From assembly GCA_009761415.1 (NCBI GenBank), contig QUOL01000028.1, positions 1-64,000 of the forward strand: a DNA stretch of 64,000 bases, read 5' to 3'. Below, piece by piece: positions 1-8,456 of the stretch. Below the pieces are notes generated by a model. It was given only the letters and a program-made list of their open reading frames with translations. It was not told the DNA's origin and searched no databases. A program made the position numbers and the translations under genes. The stretch is from Sarcomyxa edulis (taxonomy: Eukaryota > Basidiomycota > Agaricomycetes > Agaricales > Mycenaceae). Position 1 is the first letter of the stretch. Each line of letters begins with the position of its first letter.

Positions 1-3000
1 GTGAGATTACCAAAGGAATCTTGGGATAAGATGGAGAATCCTGGGGCATTTGACATTCCTCTGTGGTGAAGAACTTGATCAGATAAGTAAAATAACAGTG
101 GAAACACAACAAACAAACCTTCGGACCACTTTTCGAACCTGAGCTGAGCAGGATCTCCAGCCTGTCCAGTCAAAGCAGCAGCCAAGAAGCCTAACTCAAT
201 GACCGTCAACTTATGGACGGCAAATCCAGGTCCGATGGGTTGAACGTCATTGGGCCAATTCATGGCCCTGACATGATGGGTGGTGGCATCTCTAAGGAAC
301 ATGGAAGGTTGGCATTTTCCTTTGCTAGGGACCCAAAGAGCTTAAACGCTGGTAAGAAGAATAGCTCAAAGACTCATTTGATTGTTGACTTACTGAGTTG
401 TTCACGAAGTCTCAAAGACACCTGTCTTCGAACCTCATCACGTTTGGGCTTTTTCTTAGGGTCTGCCATAAGTGGCAATATCATTTCCCCCGAATTGTTG
501 GCAGCCTGAACTCTGCATTCAAGACAAATATCAGCAGTGTCCGAAAAATAGGAAGTTTCAGTACTAACCGGATTCCGGCTGCAAAGAGGGTCAGCAGGTT
601 ACGGATTGGAACTTTGTTCTTCTCCAGTATATCTTTCGCTTCTGGAGAGCCCGAGAACATAGCGCTAGCAAGGTCAGCCTCAGGGTCAGCACCCCTGGAG
701 ACAACACCTCCCCACATCTCAACACCATACTTCCGACTGTAGGATTTAGCCTATAATCATGTAGATATCAGCAAAAAGGCAGAATGAGCAATTAGAAAGC
801 AAGAATAGCTTACGAGACTTGTCAACTGGCGAACACAGGTGTTCACAGTCTTAGCAGTGGATGTGGAGTCATCATGATCTCTGCAAGCTCCAGGTCCATC
901 ATAAGTTCCTGGCGTTTGGCATCCCGTGCTACTTTGTCCTTGAGACTGATGCCCTGCATATATTTGGTGTAAGCTGCAGAAGCAGCCTGATTCCACTGTC
1001 GGAGAGCAACAACTGGCAACTCGATCAGCATTTACATCACCAAGGTGTATATTCAAGAGACTCACTGTTGTTCTTGTCCGCCGGCGGTGGATGATCCAGA
1101 GCAAAGAAACGCTCATACAAATTCCACAAGTTTCCAGCACGTGAGGGAGTGATTTTGAGACCCGGTGTACTTCTTGACTTGTTCCGGGGACCTTCGGAGA
1201 GTTGTCGCAAGGTTGGTGATGAGTTTGTCAACTTGAGAGCCAAGTGCATCAATTTGCGCAAGTTCCTTCTTGGAGAAAGACCTTTCTTAAACTCCCCCTG
1301 ATCAGCGGTGGTGGTTTCCTCAGTGTCAGAGTCAGAACCATCCTCAGACTCATCTACATATACTTCTTTTGCTTTCCCTTTGCCTTTACGATCCACTCGC
1401 TCCGGACTCTGCACAACATCCTCCGCAAGTTCCAAGTCTTCCGCCTCATCTTCCTCCTCAGTACCTGGCTCTTCGTACCCTAATTTACGCCGGAAATTCA
1501 ACTTCACTTCCTGCTCCTGGCGATCTTGGCTCCAGTCACTGCCAGAGGGCGAAGACTCCACAATCGGAGCCTCATCATCTTCTCCATCCTCTTCTTCATT
1601 CCCCTTTAACTCAGAAACATCGACAACGTCACCCATTTCCGGGTCACAAACATAGTCGCTGTTGATTTCCATGAGCAAGTCATTGTCAGGATTCTGACCA
1701 ATGACTTGGAATGGCGAGCTAGGACGTTCGCGCGGACTTGGGACTTGACTCGCGCGTCTCGGGTGGACTGGGAGTGGGCTCGTGCGTCTCTGGTGGAGCC
1801 TTCAGGACTGCAAACCAGGGACCAGCACCGGCGTCTCGCTGCTGAACAGTAGGCTGCCTCTTCTCAAGCCATCGATCGTATCCATCCGCGAGCTGGGCAG
1901 GATCCATAAGGCTGTTGGAAGTGCAGGGAGGGGATCGAATTCCTCCGTCGCGTACACCTGGATCTTGGTCTTGCGAAGTCGGTTCGCCTCTTCGACATCC
2001 TTGGGAGTGCCCAGGAAAGGCGCTTCTCCAAGATATTGGACATACTGGATTTTTCTGAGCCTTGCATGGTAGAAAGCATAATTATAAGCAAAGTTTCCTT
2101 TCGGTCGCCTATAAGGCTGCAGGGCGGCGGACGGTGGGAATGTGACCTTGTATAGCTTGGGATCAACAGGTGGGTGGGGCGAGGCATGCGTTGCAATGGA
2201 TGCAGACCGATCGATCCCCCGTGTCTTACGAACACGGGAGACAGATGGTGTGGGAGGCGGGTTGGCTGGGTTGGCGTACGCGACAGAGGAGTAGCCGCAA
2301 CCTGGAGACTCAATGGATTTGCTGCAGAAGTTCCCTTCTGCGATGCTGATGGAGTCTCCGGAGGAGGTCTCTTCTGCGATGTTGAGGGTGTTGCAGGGGG
2401 AGGTCTGTGTTGTGAAGCTGATGGTGTTGCAGGGGGTCTTCTTTGTGAAGCGATGGTGTTGCAGGTGGGACACGCGACTGAGTTTGCGGTTGCGATGGTG
2501 GTGGAGGCGACGGTACAAACCGCGCGAGTGAGGCGGAGTAAGCGGGGCCCAGATCCTCAACATGACCCTTTTGCTGATAAGAAGCAGTGGGACGAGGGTC
2601 GCTTCCTGGTCAGTATCGTCAATGCCCCGTGAGGCTCTCGCTTGTGCAACCATAGCTGCCGCCCGAGAGAAGTACCGGACCGTAAGACTGGAGCCCAATG
2701 CAGAACCGTCCAACGGCAGACGGTCCTTGATGCCTGGGACGAGAGTGGAAGCTGGCCCCGGAAATACCCTACTCAATTGTAAGTAAGATGAATAGGACAG
2801 ATAGGTGTCAACGACTTACCCTTGACCAGCAGGATCCTTTCGGCCTGTCGCTCGACTCTCGAGGGATTGCCGTCCAGAGATCGACTCCGAGAGCGACGGT
2901 ACCTTGACATAGAATGATCTATACAATACGTAGTTAGTCAAGTACTAGAATTCAGTGCAGGAACGAAAAAAAGCTTACTTTGAGGGCACCGTGGACCTTG

Positions 3001-3549
3001 CACTTGTGCCAATGTCTTGCTTTTTGGTCTTTCCAGCGGTTGAGGCGGATGACATCGTTGACGCCGTCGAAATGCTGGAATTACTTGGAACTGCAGGACT
3101 GGGTGCAGCTGTCACAGGGCCTTTGTTTTCCTTTCATAGCAGCCGTTCGTTTCTACGAATTATTGTAACTACCAACTCAATAATAATAATGATAATAATA
3201 ATACTTACAGTCCCAGGAGGCGGACGTCCAACCTTCCGTTTGGTCTTCCTTTCAGGCTCAGTTGGCATAGATTCATGGCCTGAGGAGCCGGGTTCGTCGT
3301 CTGACAAAGCAGGCTCGTGGTCCAAAGACGATGGCAGCGCTTTGTGGGTAGGCTGTGATTTCTTCTTCCCTTTAGCCGCCCGCTTTCCTCGATTCCCCTT
3401 CGCAAGAACATTGTTAATAAGAAGGCGGGTGCTGCATATACAATATTGCTTACCTGGTTTTCCGCAGAAGGCTGCGATTGCGGAGCGTCTTGCACAAGAC
3501 GTGTCGCGGAACGCGTTACACGACTCTGAGTTGGAGGGGCCATAGACAA
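1..3549 (-). pseudogene. Decayed multi-exon repetitive-family gene, family 1 copy 1 (runs off window start)
   Basis: I do not know its function. Reading the minus strand, it starts at the ATG near 3543-3549 (MAPPTQSRVTRSATRL). Next come a Lys-rich exon ending KRKVGRPPPGT (about 3418-3210), a Ser/Thr/Ala exon (about 3130-2960), a Pro/Ser/Gln-rich stretch, and a conserved core at 2300-1700 (ALQPYRRPKGNFAYNYAFYH, then GYDRWLEKRQ). An acidic region follows (INSDYVCDPEMGDVVDV, 1678-1300), then exons toward position 1 (NLWNLYERFFALDHPPP, AAYTKYMQGISLKDK, KKKPKRDEVRRQV). Splice sites such as CAG/GTAAGC separate the early exons. Compared with the paralog at 33.6-34.7 kb, the core is spread over different frames: breaks lie near 2250, 1905 and 1720, with no plausible intron there. 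I therefore call it a pseudogene. A (AAT)n run at about 3178-3205 lies in an intron. Its first 5' intron carries the triple-hairpin element described next. Confidence 0.55.
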
Positions 3550-3557
3550 AATCGAGC

Positions 3558-3776
3558 ACTGCGTGAGAACGAACCGTCAGAAAATTCAGACACGACAGAA
3601 TAAGGAATGGGTGGTGATCCAACCCCGAAACAGACGAAAGAGTCAATGTATCGGGGACCACGATGGACAGCAGAGTCAACATCGTGGTCAGCGAGGAAGT
3701 GGACAAAGGAGTCAACTCTCCCTTGCTTGGATATACCGCCGAGAAAATATGCTACCATGACATGAGAAAATTGACT
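3558..3776 (-). repeat. Triple-hairpin leader intron, copy 1
   Basis: This is an apparent 5' UTR intron of the gene starting at about 3549. On the minus strand a GTAAGTCAA donor lies near 3776 and a TTCTCACGCAG acceptor near 3558, a few bases before the ATG. Inside are three consecutive stem-loops. They are 3623-3656 (arms CCCCGA and TCGGGG), 3657-3688 (perfect 9-bp arms ACCACGATG and CATCGTGGT), and about 3690-3727 (AGCGAGGAAG pairing imperfectly with CTCCCTTGCT). Read on the plus strand, every loop matches GACARNNGAGTCAA (the 3' half is also GACGAAAGAGTCAA in the first). The 3' end of the unit on the minus strand is GGTTGGATCACC, as in the other copies. Confidence 0.75.
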
Positions 3777-3999
3777 TACGAGGCACTGGAATACCGTGAA
3801 CGGTACAGCAAAGCTGAGGAGGCAGAAAAGCTGCGTGAAATATATTAGTTGTCATGCCACGGTCCAAAAGAACAATATCGAACTAACCTGTTGGCGTCAA
3901 CAACAAATCCTGACAATGAGCGGGGTGGGTAAGGGTGTGTGTGGAAGTAATCGGAATGGGAGAAAATTTTGGAGCCAGTATGTATTGAGGGGAGCCTGA

Positions 4000-4240
4000 A
4001 TTGATACACATCAGCAAGTTGGACCAAGAAGATAGTCAAAGCAACGAAGGTGGTGATCCAATCCCAAGACAGACAATGGAGTCAATGTCTTGGGAACCAC
4101 GACGGACAGCAGAGTCAATGTCGCGGTGATTGAGGGAGTGGACAGAAGAGTCAACTCTCCCTCAATTGGATAGACCACGGAAGAAAAAAGTGGGGGAAGA
4201 CGACGAGAACAGCGCGAAGGAAAAAAACAATTACCTGGCG
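4000..4240 (-). repeat. Triple-hairpin leader intron, copy 2
   Basis: On the minus strand a CGCCAG/GTAATT donor lies near 4232-4240 and an ATTCAG acceptor near 4000. Hairpins are 4063-4094 (9-bp arms CCCAAGACA and TGTCTTGGG, perfect), 4096-4127 (ACCACGAC with GTCGCGGT, one mismatch) and 4131-4164 (TGAGGGAG with CTCCCTCA). The loops are GACAATGGAGTCAA, GACAGCAGAGTCAA and GACAGAAGAGTCAA. The stems differ from copy 1 while the loops stay the same. Confidence 0.75.
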
Positions 4241-4400
4241 ACTTTATTTTGAGAGCGAGCGAATGAGTGCGAGAGTGAGAGTGAAGGAGAGGGCGAGAGC
4301 GAGGGTGAGAGCGTGGGCGAGGGCAAGAGCAAGAGCGAGAGAGAGAGAGAGACGGAGGGAAAGAGAGAGCAAGGGAAAAAACGATGAGAAGAAACAATGG
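4241..4400 (-). CDS. Short hydrophobic frame ending at the donor of leader intron copy 2
   Basis: A CT-rich stretch on the minus strand reads, in one frame, as alternating Leu/Ala/Ser/Thr (LALALALAHALTLALAL) and ends in TAA 10 nt before the splice donor. Equivalent hydrophobic frames ending just before the same donor are seen at 5.9, 6.3-6.5 and 31.5-31.7 kb, so it may be a conserved short membrane peptide or upstream ORF. All frames here are low complexity and I see no clear start codon, so the coding claim is weak. Confidence 0.25.
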
Positions 4401-4449
4401 AAAAAAAAAGAGGGAGCCCGCAAGCAGTGCAGTTTGTTTGTTTGGTCAC

Positions 4450-5200
4450 GTGCTTGAGTTAGTCACGAGAAGCCAGACGCGTCCTTGTGCAGTGACGCGT
4501 CCGTCTGTAATAGGGTATCCTGATGTAGATAAGAAGGTTAAAATATAAGCTAAGAATGAGTTGTACAAATTACTTACTAGCTACTGTTTAGTTGCATTAG
4601 TATCAACGTTCCGATTCAATTCAGCTCCATATTGTTCGAAGGATCGAGGCACAATACTGTAAATGCTGAGATACACGCATATGTTGCTTGAATATCTTGA
4701 CAGGTCCGTGCAATGGAAGATAAAATCAGGAAAAGCTGTAGAATTTGGATGCGGCGAGACGTATACAGACTCCGTAAGTCCAAACGTCAAACTCCAATGA
4801 ACCTACGAGGAAAAGCAAAAGCGTGCAGACAACCTACACATCGAGATCGCTGCAAAAACAAGAGCATGGAAAGGTGACTATCTAAAGATCCCAGCACTTC
4901 AAGGAAGCACTGGTATTCTAGCATAGAGTGAACGAGTGCATGAGCGATATTGATACCATGGGATTCTGGAAGAGGAGTTTGCTTGCAAATATCATGCGAC
5001 CGTGGTCAGTCTTTGGACAAGCTGAAATTGTGTGATGTTAGGTCAGAAGGGAGAATCAATGCAGTAAAATATATACCTTGAAATGATGTTACGATCAATG
5101 GTAGCAAAGCAAACTATCTAGAACGTTGGAGCGAGATCGAACACAAGAACCTGCAAGGTGAACGGAGTTAGTGGTAGTCGAGGTCAGACAGTCGAGGTAA
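4450..5200. other. Intergenic, no gene recognised
   Basis: I see no convincing coding region or structured repeat here. The stretch is AT-richer than its neighbours and separates leader-module copies. Only short frames without family resemblance are present. Confidence 0.4.
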
Positions 5201-5204
5201 AGTC

Positions 5205-5275
5205 TGAAACAACGGTGATACAACCCCACAACAGACATAAGAGGCGATATCTTGGGGCACCAACAGAAGATGGAC
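5205..5275 (-). repeat. Degenerate fragment of the triple-hairpin leader intron
   Basis: The plus-strand string GTGATACAACCCCACAACAGACATAAG... followed by ATATCTTGGGGCACC aligns with the GTGATCCAACCCC...CTTGGGG block of copies 1-3. It has lost the GAGTCAA loop and the other two hairpins, so it reads as an old copy. Confidence 0.5.
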
Positions 5276-5426
5276 CAGAGAAGAAAAACATAGATAGGCA
5301 AAATAAATTCGAATCAGAACTGACTCACAAGGGATTAGACTCTCGGAGAAACACAGAGCAAAAAACAAGCAACATTGCGAGTTTGAATCTGCGCTAGCGT
5401 TAGTATCCGTGGAGCTAGGCATTGAG

Positions 5427-5660
5427 TTACCACGTACGATTCAACCTGGTTCTGAAGGGAGACTGACACAGCTGAAAGACGACAAGATCGAGGACGTGCA
5501 CGAGAACGAGATTGAGAGCGAGAACACAAGAGAGTAAGGAAATCAAGGCTGTAATGATGATCAATGTCAGCATATATTGAGCTACAAGACAACAAGATTG
5601 AGAACGTACAAAGGGTTTGAAACAAGAGTGAGACAAAGAACACGACAGAGTGAGCAACAA
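5427..5660 (-). CDS. Hydrophobic short frame beside the degenerate leader copy
   Basis: A 77-codon minus frame contains a long hydrophobic segment (YMLTLIIITALISLLSCVLA followed by more Leu/Val) that could span a membrane. It occupies the position that the short hydrophobic frames hold relative to better-preserved leader introns. This supports a recurring exon type, but no function can be assigned and the copy may be dead. Confidence 0.25.
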   Translation of the reverse strand: MLLTLSCSLSHSCFKPFVRSQSCCLVAQYMLTLIIITALISLLSCVLALNLVLVHVLDLVVFQLCQSPFRTRLNRTW

Positions 5661-5674
5661 AGACTCGGAATCTA

Positions 5675-5895
5675 TATTACAGTGATGATTGTTAGATGCT
5701 GAACTTCAGAGAGTTTGAGAAAAGATGGGTGGGTGATCCAACCCCAAGACAGACAACGGAGTCAATGTCTTGGAGGCTACAACGGACAATGGAGTCAACG
5801 TTGTAGCGATCGAGGGAGTGGACAGAAGAGTCAACTCTCCCTCGATAGGATTGACCGCGAGAGGGGGGAGGAGGAGAGAAAAGACAATATAAATT
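5675..5895 (-). repeat. Triple-hairpin leader intron, copy 3
   Basis: On the minus strand an ACAG/GTAAGTAAA donor lies at about 5890-5905 and a GAAGTTCAG acceptor near 5700. Hairpins are 5743-5773 (CCAAGACA with TGTCTTGG), 5776-5807 (perfect 9-bp arms GCTACAACG and CGTTGTAGC) and 5811-5844 (CGAGGGAG with CTCCCTCG). The middle stem has changed at several positions on both arms relative to copies 1 and 2 and still pairs perfectly, while the loop GACAATGGAGTCAA is retained. Confidence 0.78.
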
Positions 5896-6070
5896 TACTT
5901 ACCTGTGCTTCAGACATAAATACCAATCGACTTGAGAACGGCGACAATGAAGACGGCGACGAGAGAGGGCGACGACGACCACAGAAGGTGATGGTGATGG
6001 TGATGAAGGAAAAAGATGAAGTGGCGTTACGGCGGTTCGAAGTTCAAACTTCAAACTTCGAACGCATGCC
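5896..6070 (-). CDS. Hydrophobic short exon of leader module copy 3
   Basis: The minus strand reads a His-rich stretch (from a CAC/CAT repeat) and then SPSLVAVFIVAVLKSIGIYV followed by TGA, 7 nt before the CAG/GTAAGT donor. Upstream lies a short palindromic motif, GAAGTTTGAAGTTTGAACTTC, at about 6036-6062. It resembles motifs upstream of the copies near 31.96 kb and 32.16 kb. A single membrane helix is plausible. No start codon is obvious, so the exon may be spliced to an upstream one. Confidence 0.35.
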
Positions 6071-6302
6071 TAATTGGGTTGGAAATGTTGACACGGCCTA
6101 GTTGATAGTTTCTGGGTCATTTGAGCCAGAGTGTAAACCCAAGAAATAAAATGAGTATTATTCCTGAATTTAATGAAGAGAACATACCTGTGTTTGTGTT
6201 CTTGGTATTGTTGAGGACGCGACACTTGGTGCAAGATTGACAGGACGCGACCAGTCATGTGCCGGCAAGTTCTGACTCCGCTTTGACTCCGCTTCGGAGC
6301 TC

Positions 6303-6509
6303 TTGTTTGTGTCGCCAAGTCCCTCCCACGTCTTTATCACCACCACCACCACCACCATCACCACCATCACCATTGATCCCTCTATCCTCCTCACCTCCCT
6401 CATCGTCGTCCCTCTTGCCGTCCTCCTTGTCCTTATTCTCGCTGCCACTCTTTACGTCGTTCTCGTCACGTTGGGTTTCACTACTCTGCCGGTTATCTTG
6501 ACATTGTAA
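6303..6509 (+). CDS. Hydrophobic short exon of leader module copy 4
   Basis: A (CAC)n run encodes poly-Thr and is followed by ITIDPSILLTSLIVVPLAVL and further Leu/Val, ending TAA just before AAAG/GTATGT. It aligns by eye with the minus-strand frame at 31,530-31,660 (FTIDTTVVLAWVFVSLLAVL). Both have TID near the start, a 25-30 residue hydrophobic core, a GF...P motif and a stop just before the donor. Such conservation between distant copies argues for selection on the peptide, or for recent duplication. The first codon of the open frame is not ATG, so the true start is unresolved. Confidence 0.45.
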   Translation: MFVSPSPSHVFITTTTTTITTITIDPSILLTSLIVVPLAVLLVLILAATLYVVLVTLGFTTLPVILTL

Positions 6510-6513
6510 AAAG

Positions 6514-6700
6514 GTATGTCTTTTTTTTCTTGTCTTTTTTTCTCTTTCCCCTCCCTTTCGTCGCTAGTTCATCCAAGCTAGGAGGAGTTGACTCTGCTGT
6601 CCACCTCCTGGCTTACCACAAAGTTGACTCTACTGTCCATTGTGGTCCCTGAGACATTGACTCCTTCGTCTGTCTCGGGGTTGGATCCACTTCAGTCAAC
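6514..6700 (+). repeat. Triple-hairpin leader intron, copy 4 (plus orientation)
   Basis: An AAAG/GTATGT donor near 6514 is followed by a T/C-rich run and then three hairpins in reverse order relative to copies 1-3, as expected for the opposite strand. They are 6575-6614 (AAGCTAGGAGG with CCTCCTGGCTT, 11 bp with one G-T), 6615-6646 (ACCACAA with TTGTGGT) and 6647-6680 (CCCTGAGACA with TGTCTCGGGG). The loops read TTGACTCTGCTGTC, TTGACTCTACTGTC and TTGACTCCTTCGTC. A CTTCAG possible acceptor lies near 6695. Confidence 0.75.
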
Positions 6701-6749
6701 CCCCCCCTCCCAACCTCTTAGGTTGACAAAATTGACAGAATACATAACC

Positions 6750-6965
6750 TAAGAGGTATGAGTGCCCATGGGCACGTGGTTAATCCCAAGATATCTTGGG
6801 CTTCCCCAAAATTCCTATGGGACTGTCTGTGGGTGCGGGATCTTGGGAACGTCCCATCTTTGGGTATGTCCTAGAAGGGCTGCCCATGTCCCACGTACCC
6901 ATGGGACAGCCCATGGCTGCTGGGCTTCCCCAGAATGTCACAGGGTGTCTGGGGTCACTTTTCCA
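6750..6965. repeat. Cluster of CCCATGGG / TGGGCTTCCCC palindromic repeats
   Basis: The motif TGGGCTTCCCC occurs twice (about 6788-6798 and 6920-6931), and CCCATGGG-type palindromes recur (6764-6772, 6899-6905, 6911-6916). TGGGCTTCCCTAA reappears at 8141-8153 inside a hairpin. These look like terminal or subterminal repeats of a DNA transposon or MITE, possibly of the element carrying the KDZ transposase. I could not define the ends. Confidence 0.45.
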
Positions 6966-7004
6966 TTTTTTTCTAGCATTTGCGTTTAGCACCAGGTATC
7001 ATTG

Positions 7005-7830
7005 TTATGGTTCATTAGCATCCGAGAATGATGCAGTACAAGGCCTGTCATTGTATATAAGAAAAAGGATATTATGCAAGGTGTTCATAGCAGGTATAAC
7101 ATAAGGGGGACAGGTAGGCATCACAGAAGGAGTGTTGACCTCTCTATTGATGTCAACATCCAGATCCAACTGATATGGGTTGTAGTCCCCAACCTCTGTC
7201 ATGTCATTGCAGATAGGGAAATTGGTGGAGGAAGCAGAAGAGGTGAAGGATTGCTTGAGAGTGGTTATGGGCCAAAAACAGGGCCGACAAAGGTGAATGG
7301 GCATTTACAAGGGAGCACGGTGTGATCTAGAGATAGTGCTGTTCAGACTGGTGTAGTTGTTATTGTGATTGGTGTTAGCGTTGGTGTTGTTGGTGTGGAG
7401 GATGGTATTGGAAACAGATACGGCTAGACTGGGCATTGGAGAGACAGTGTTGTTGAAGAGGGGCTGACAAACAATGATTGGCAAGTTTACCAGAAGGTTG
7501 GAAGGTGAGAGATGGTGCTGCTCGCAAGGGTTTGGGAGTTGTGTCTAGAAATGGGTTGTTTAGGTGATTGAGAGAGTCTCTGCCTGAGTGCAGACAGAAG
7601 GGGATGGCGAGCTCTGTGTCCTTATTGGGTGATGAGGCAATGATCAAAAATTTGTCAGAGATATCTGTTGACGGCTCTGCGTGTGTTGCGTGAGGAGAGC
7701 GATGACCTGCTAGTGGTAATACTGCTGAATTGGACTTTGGGATAATCCCCTGTTGTTGATGCATGCTAAGTGGATGACTACCTTTATGATTCGAACTCTC
7801 AATAAGGCTTATTATACCTTCAATCAACAT
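7005..7830 (-). CDS. Unrecognised Ser/Pro/His-rich minus-strand frames
   Basis: Two minus frames (7375-7830, 151 codons; 7005-7304, 99 codons) are rich in Ser, Pro, His and Gln and could be exons of one gene. I recognise no domain. They lie 3' of the KDZ transposase on the same strand, inside the repeat cluster, so they may belong to the same mobile element or be chance frames. Confidence 0.2.
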
Positions 7831-7837
7831 GTCTTAT

Positions 7838-8110
7838 ATGTACCATATCACTCTTCCCAGGGAAGGCATCACTCTTCCCGGGGAAGGCATCACTCTACCC
7901 AGGGATAAACTATCTCTACCCGGGGACAGACTATCTCTACCCGGGGACAAACTATCTCTACCCGGGGACAAACTATCACTATCCAGTTATGATTTTAGTC
8001 CATTGGGAAGATATATGTTTTACCCGGGGAAAACATATGTCTACCCGGGGAACAACCATCCCTATTCGGGGAACATGTATATCTTCCCAGGGAAGATACA
8101 CCTCTTTCAG
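7838..8110. repeat. CCCGGGGA-type tandem repeat array
   Basis: About 20-bp units of the form CTACCCGGGGACAAACTATCT are repeated, most regularly at 7894-7976, with degenerate units on both sides (CTTCCCGGGGAAGGCATCA at 7850-7895; TACCCGGGGAAAACATATGT at 8020-8100). Each unit centres on the palindrome CCCGGG or CCCAGGG. The array lies 3' of the KDZ transposase and could be transposase-binding subterminal repeats. Confidence 0.8.
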
Positions 8111-8134
8111 GGATGTTCCCAACTACTTCCACAC

Positions 8135-8201
8135 ACTACGTGGGCTTCCCTAATATCATGTGGGACCTGACCATTAATTTAGGGAAGTCCCACGCAGTAG
8201 T
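8135..8201. repeat. Imperfect inverted repeat (hairpin)
   Basis: The left arm 8135-8153 (ACTACGTGGGCTTCCCTAA) pairs with 8179-8201 (TTAGGGAAGTCCCACGCAGTAGT read as its complement) with small bulges. The loop is about 25 nt. It shares TGGGCTTCCC with the cluster at 6.8-6.95 kb. Confidence 0.7.
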
Positions 8202-8298
8202 AGAGAAATTGCCTCACTTGCTACAACATAATATCACTTATGCATCACTTTCTAACAACTTGATATATTTGTTAGCCAAAACAATACTAACTAACTAT

Positions 8299-8412
8299 GT
8301 AGTCCATGGCAATCATGTGGGTTACACGGGTATGGGCCAATAGATAAATAAATACCAACTAAGGAGGTAGTCCATGGCAATCATGTGGGTAACACGGGTA
8401 TAAGCCAATAAA
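8299..8412. repeat. About 40-bp direct duplication
   Basis: TAGTCCATGGCAATCATGTGGGT, a base, then ACACGGGTAT occurs at about 8302 and again at about 8371, followed both times by GCCAATA. The spacing is about 69 bp. It is a local tandem duplication just downstream of the transposase stop. Confidence 0.8.
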
Positions 8413-8456
8413 TATCCACCAACCAACCAGTCGAGAACAATACAATCACATATACA

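Noticed and set aside
4263..4457. Arg/Ala-rich frame (VRAWARARARARERE) on the plus strand
   Set aside because: It is low-complexity GA-rich DNA. The minus-strand reading is the one that fits the recurring hydrophobic exon pattern.
7838..8110. CCCGGGGA units considered as a CRISPR-like or coding repeat (LPGDKLSLPGDKLSL frame)
   Set aside because: There are no spacers, and the 113-codon frame is a by-product of the about 20-bp unit length. It has no conserved flanks.
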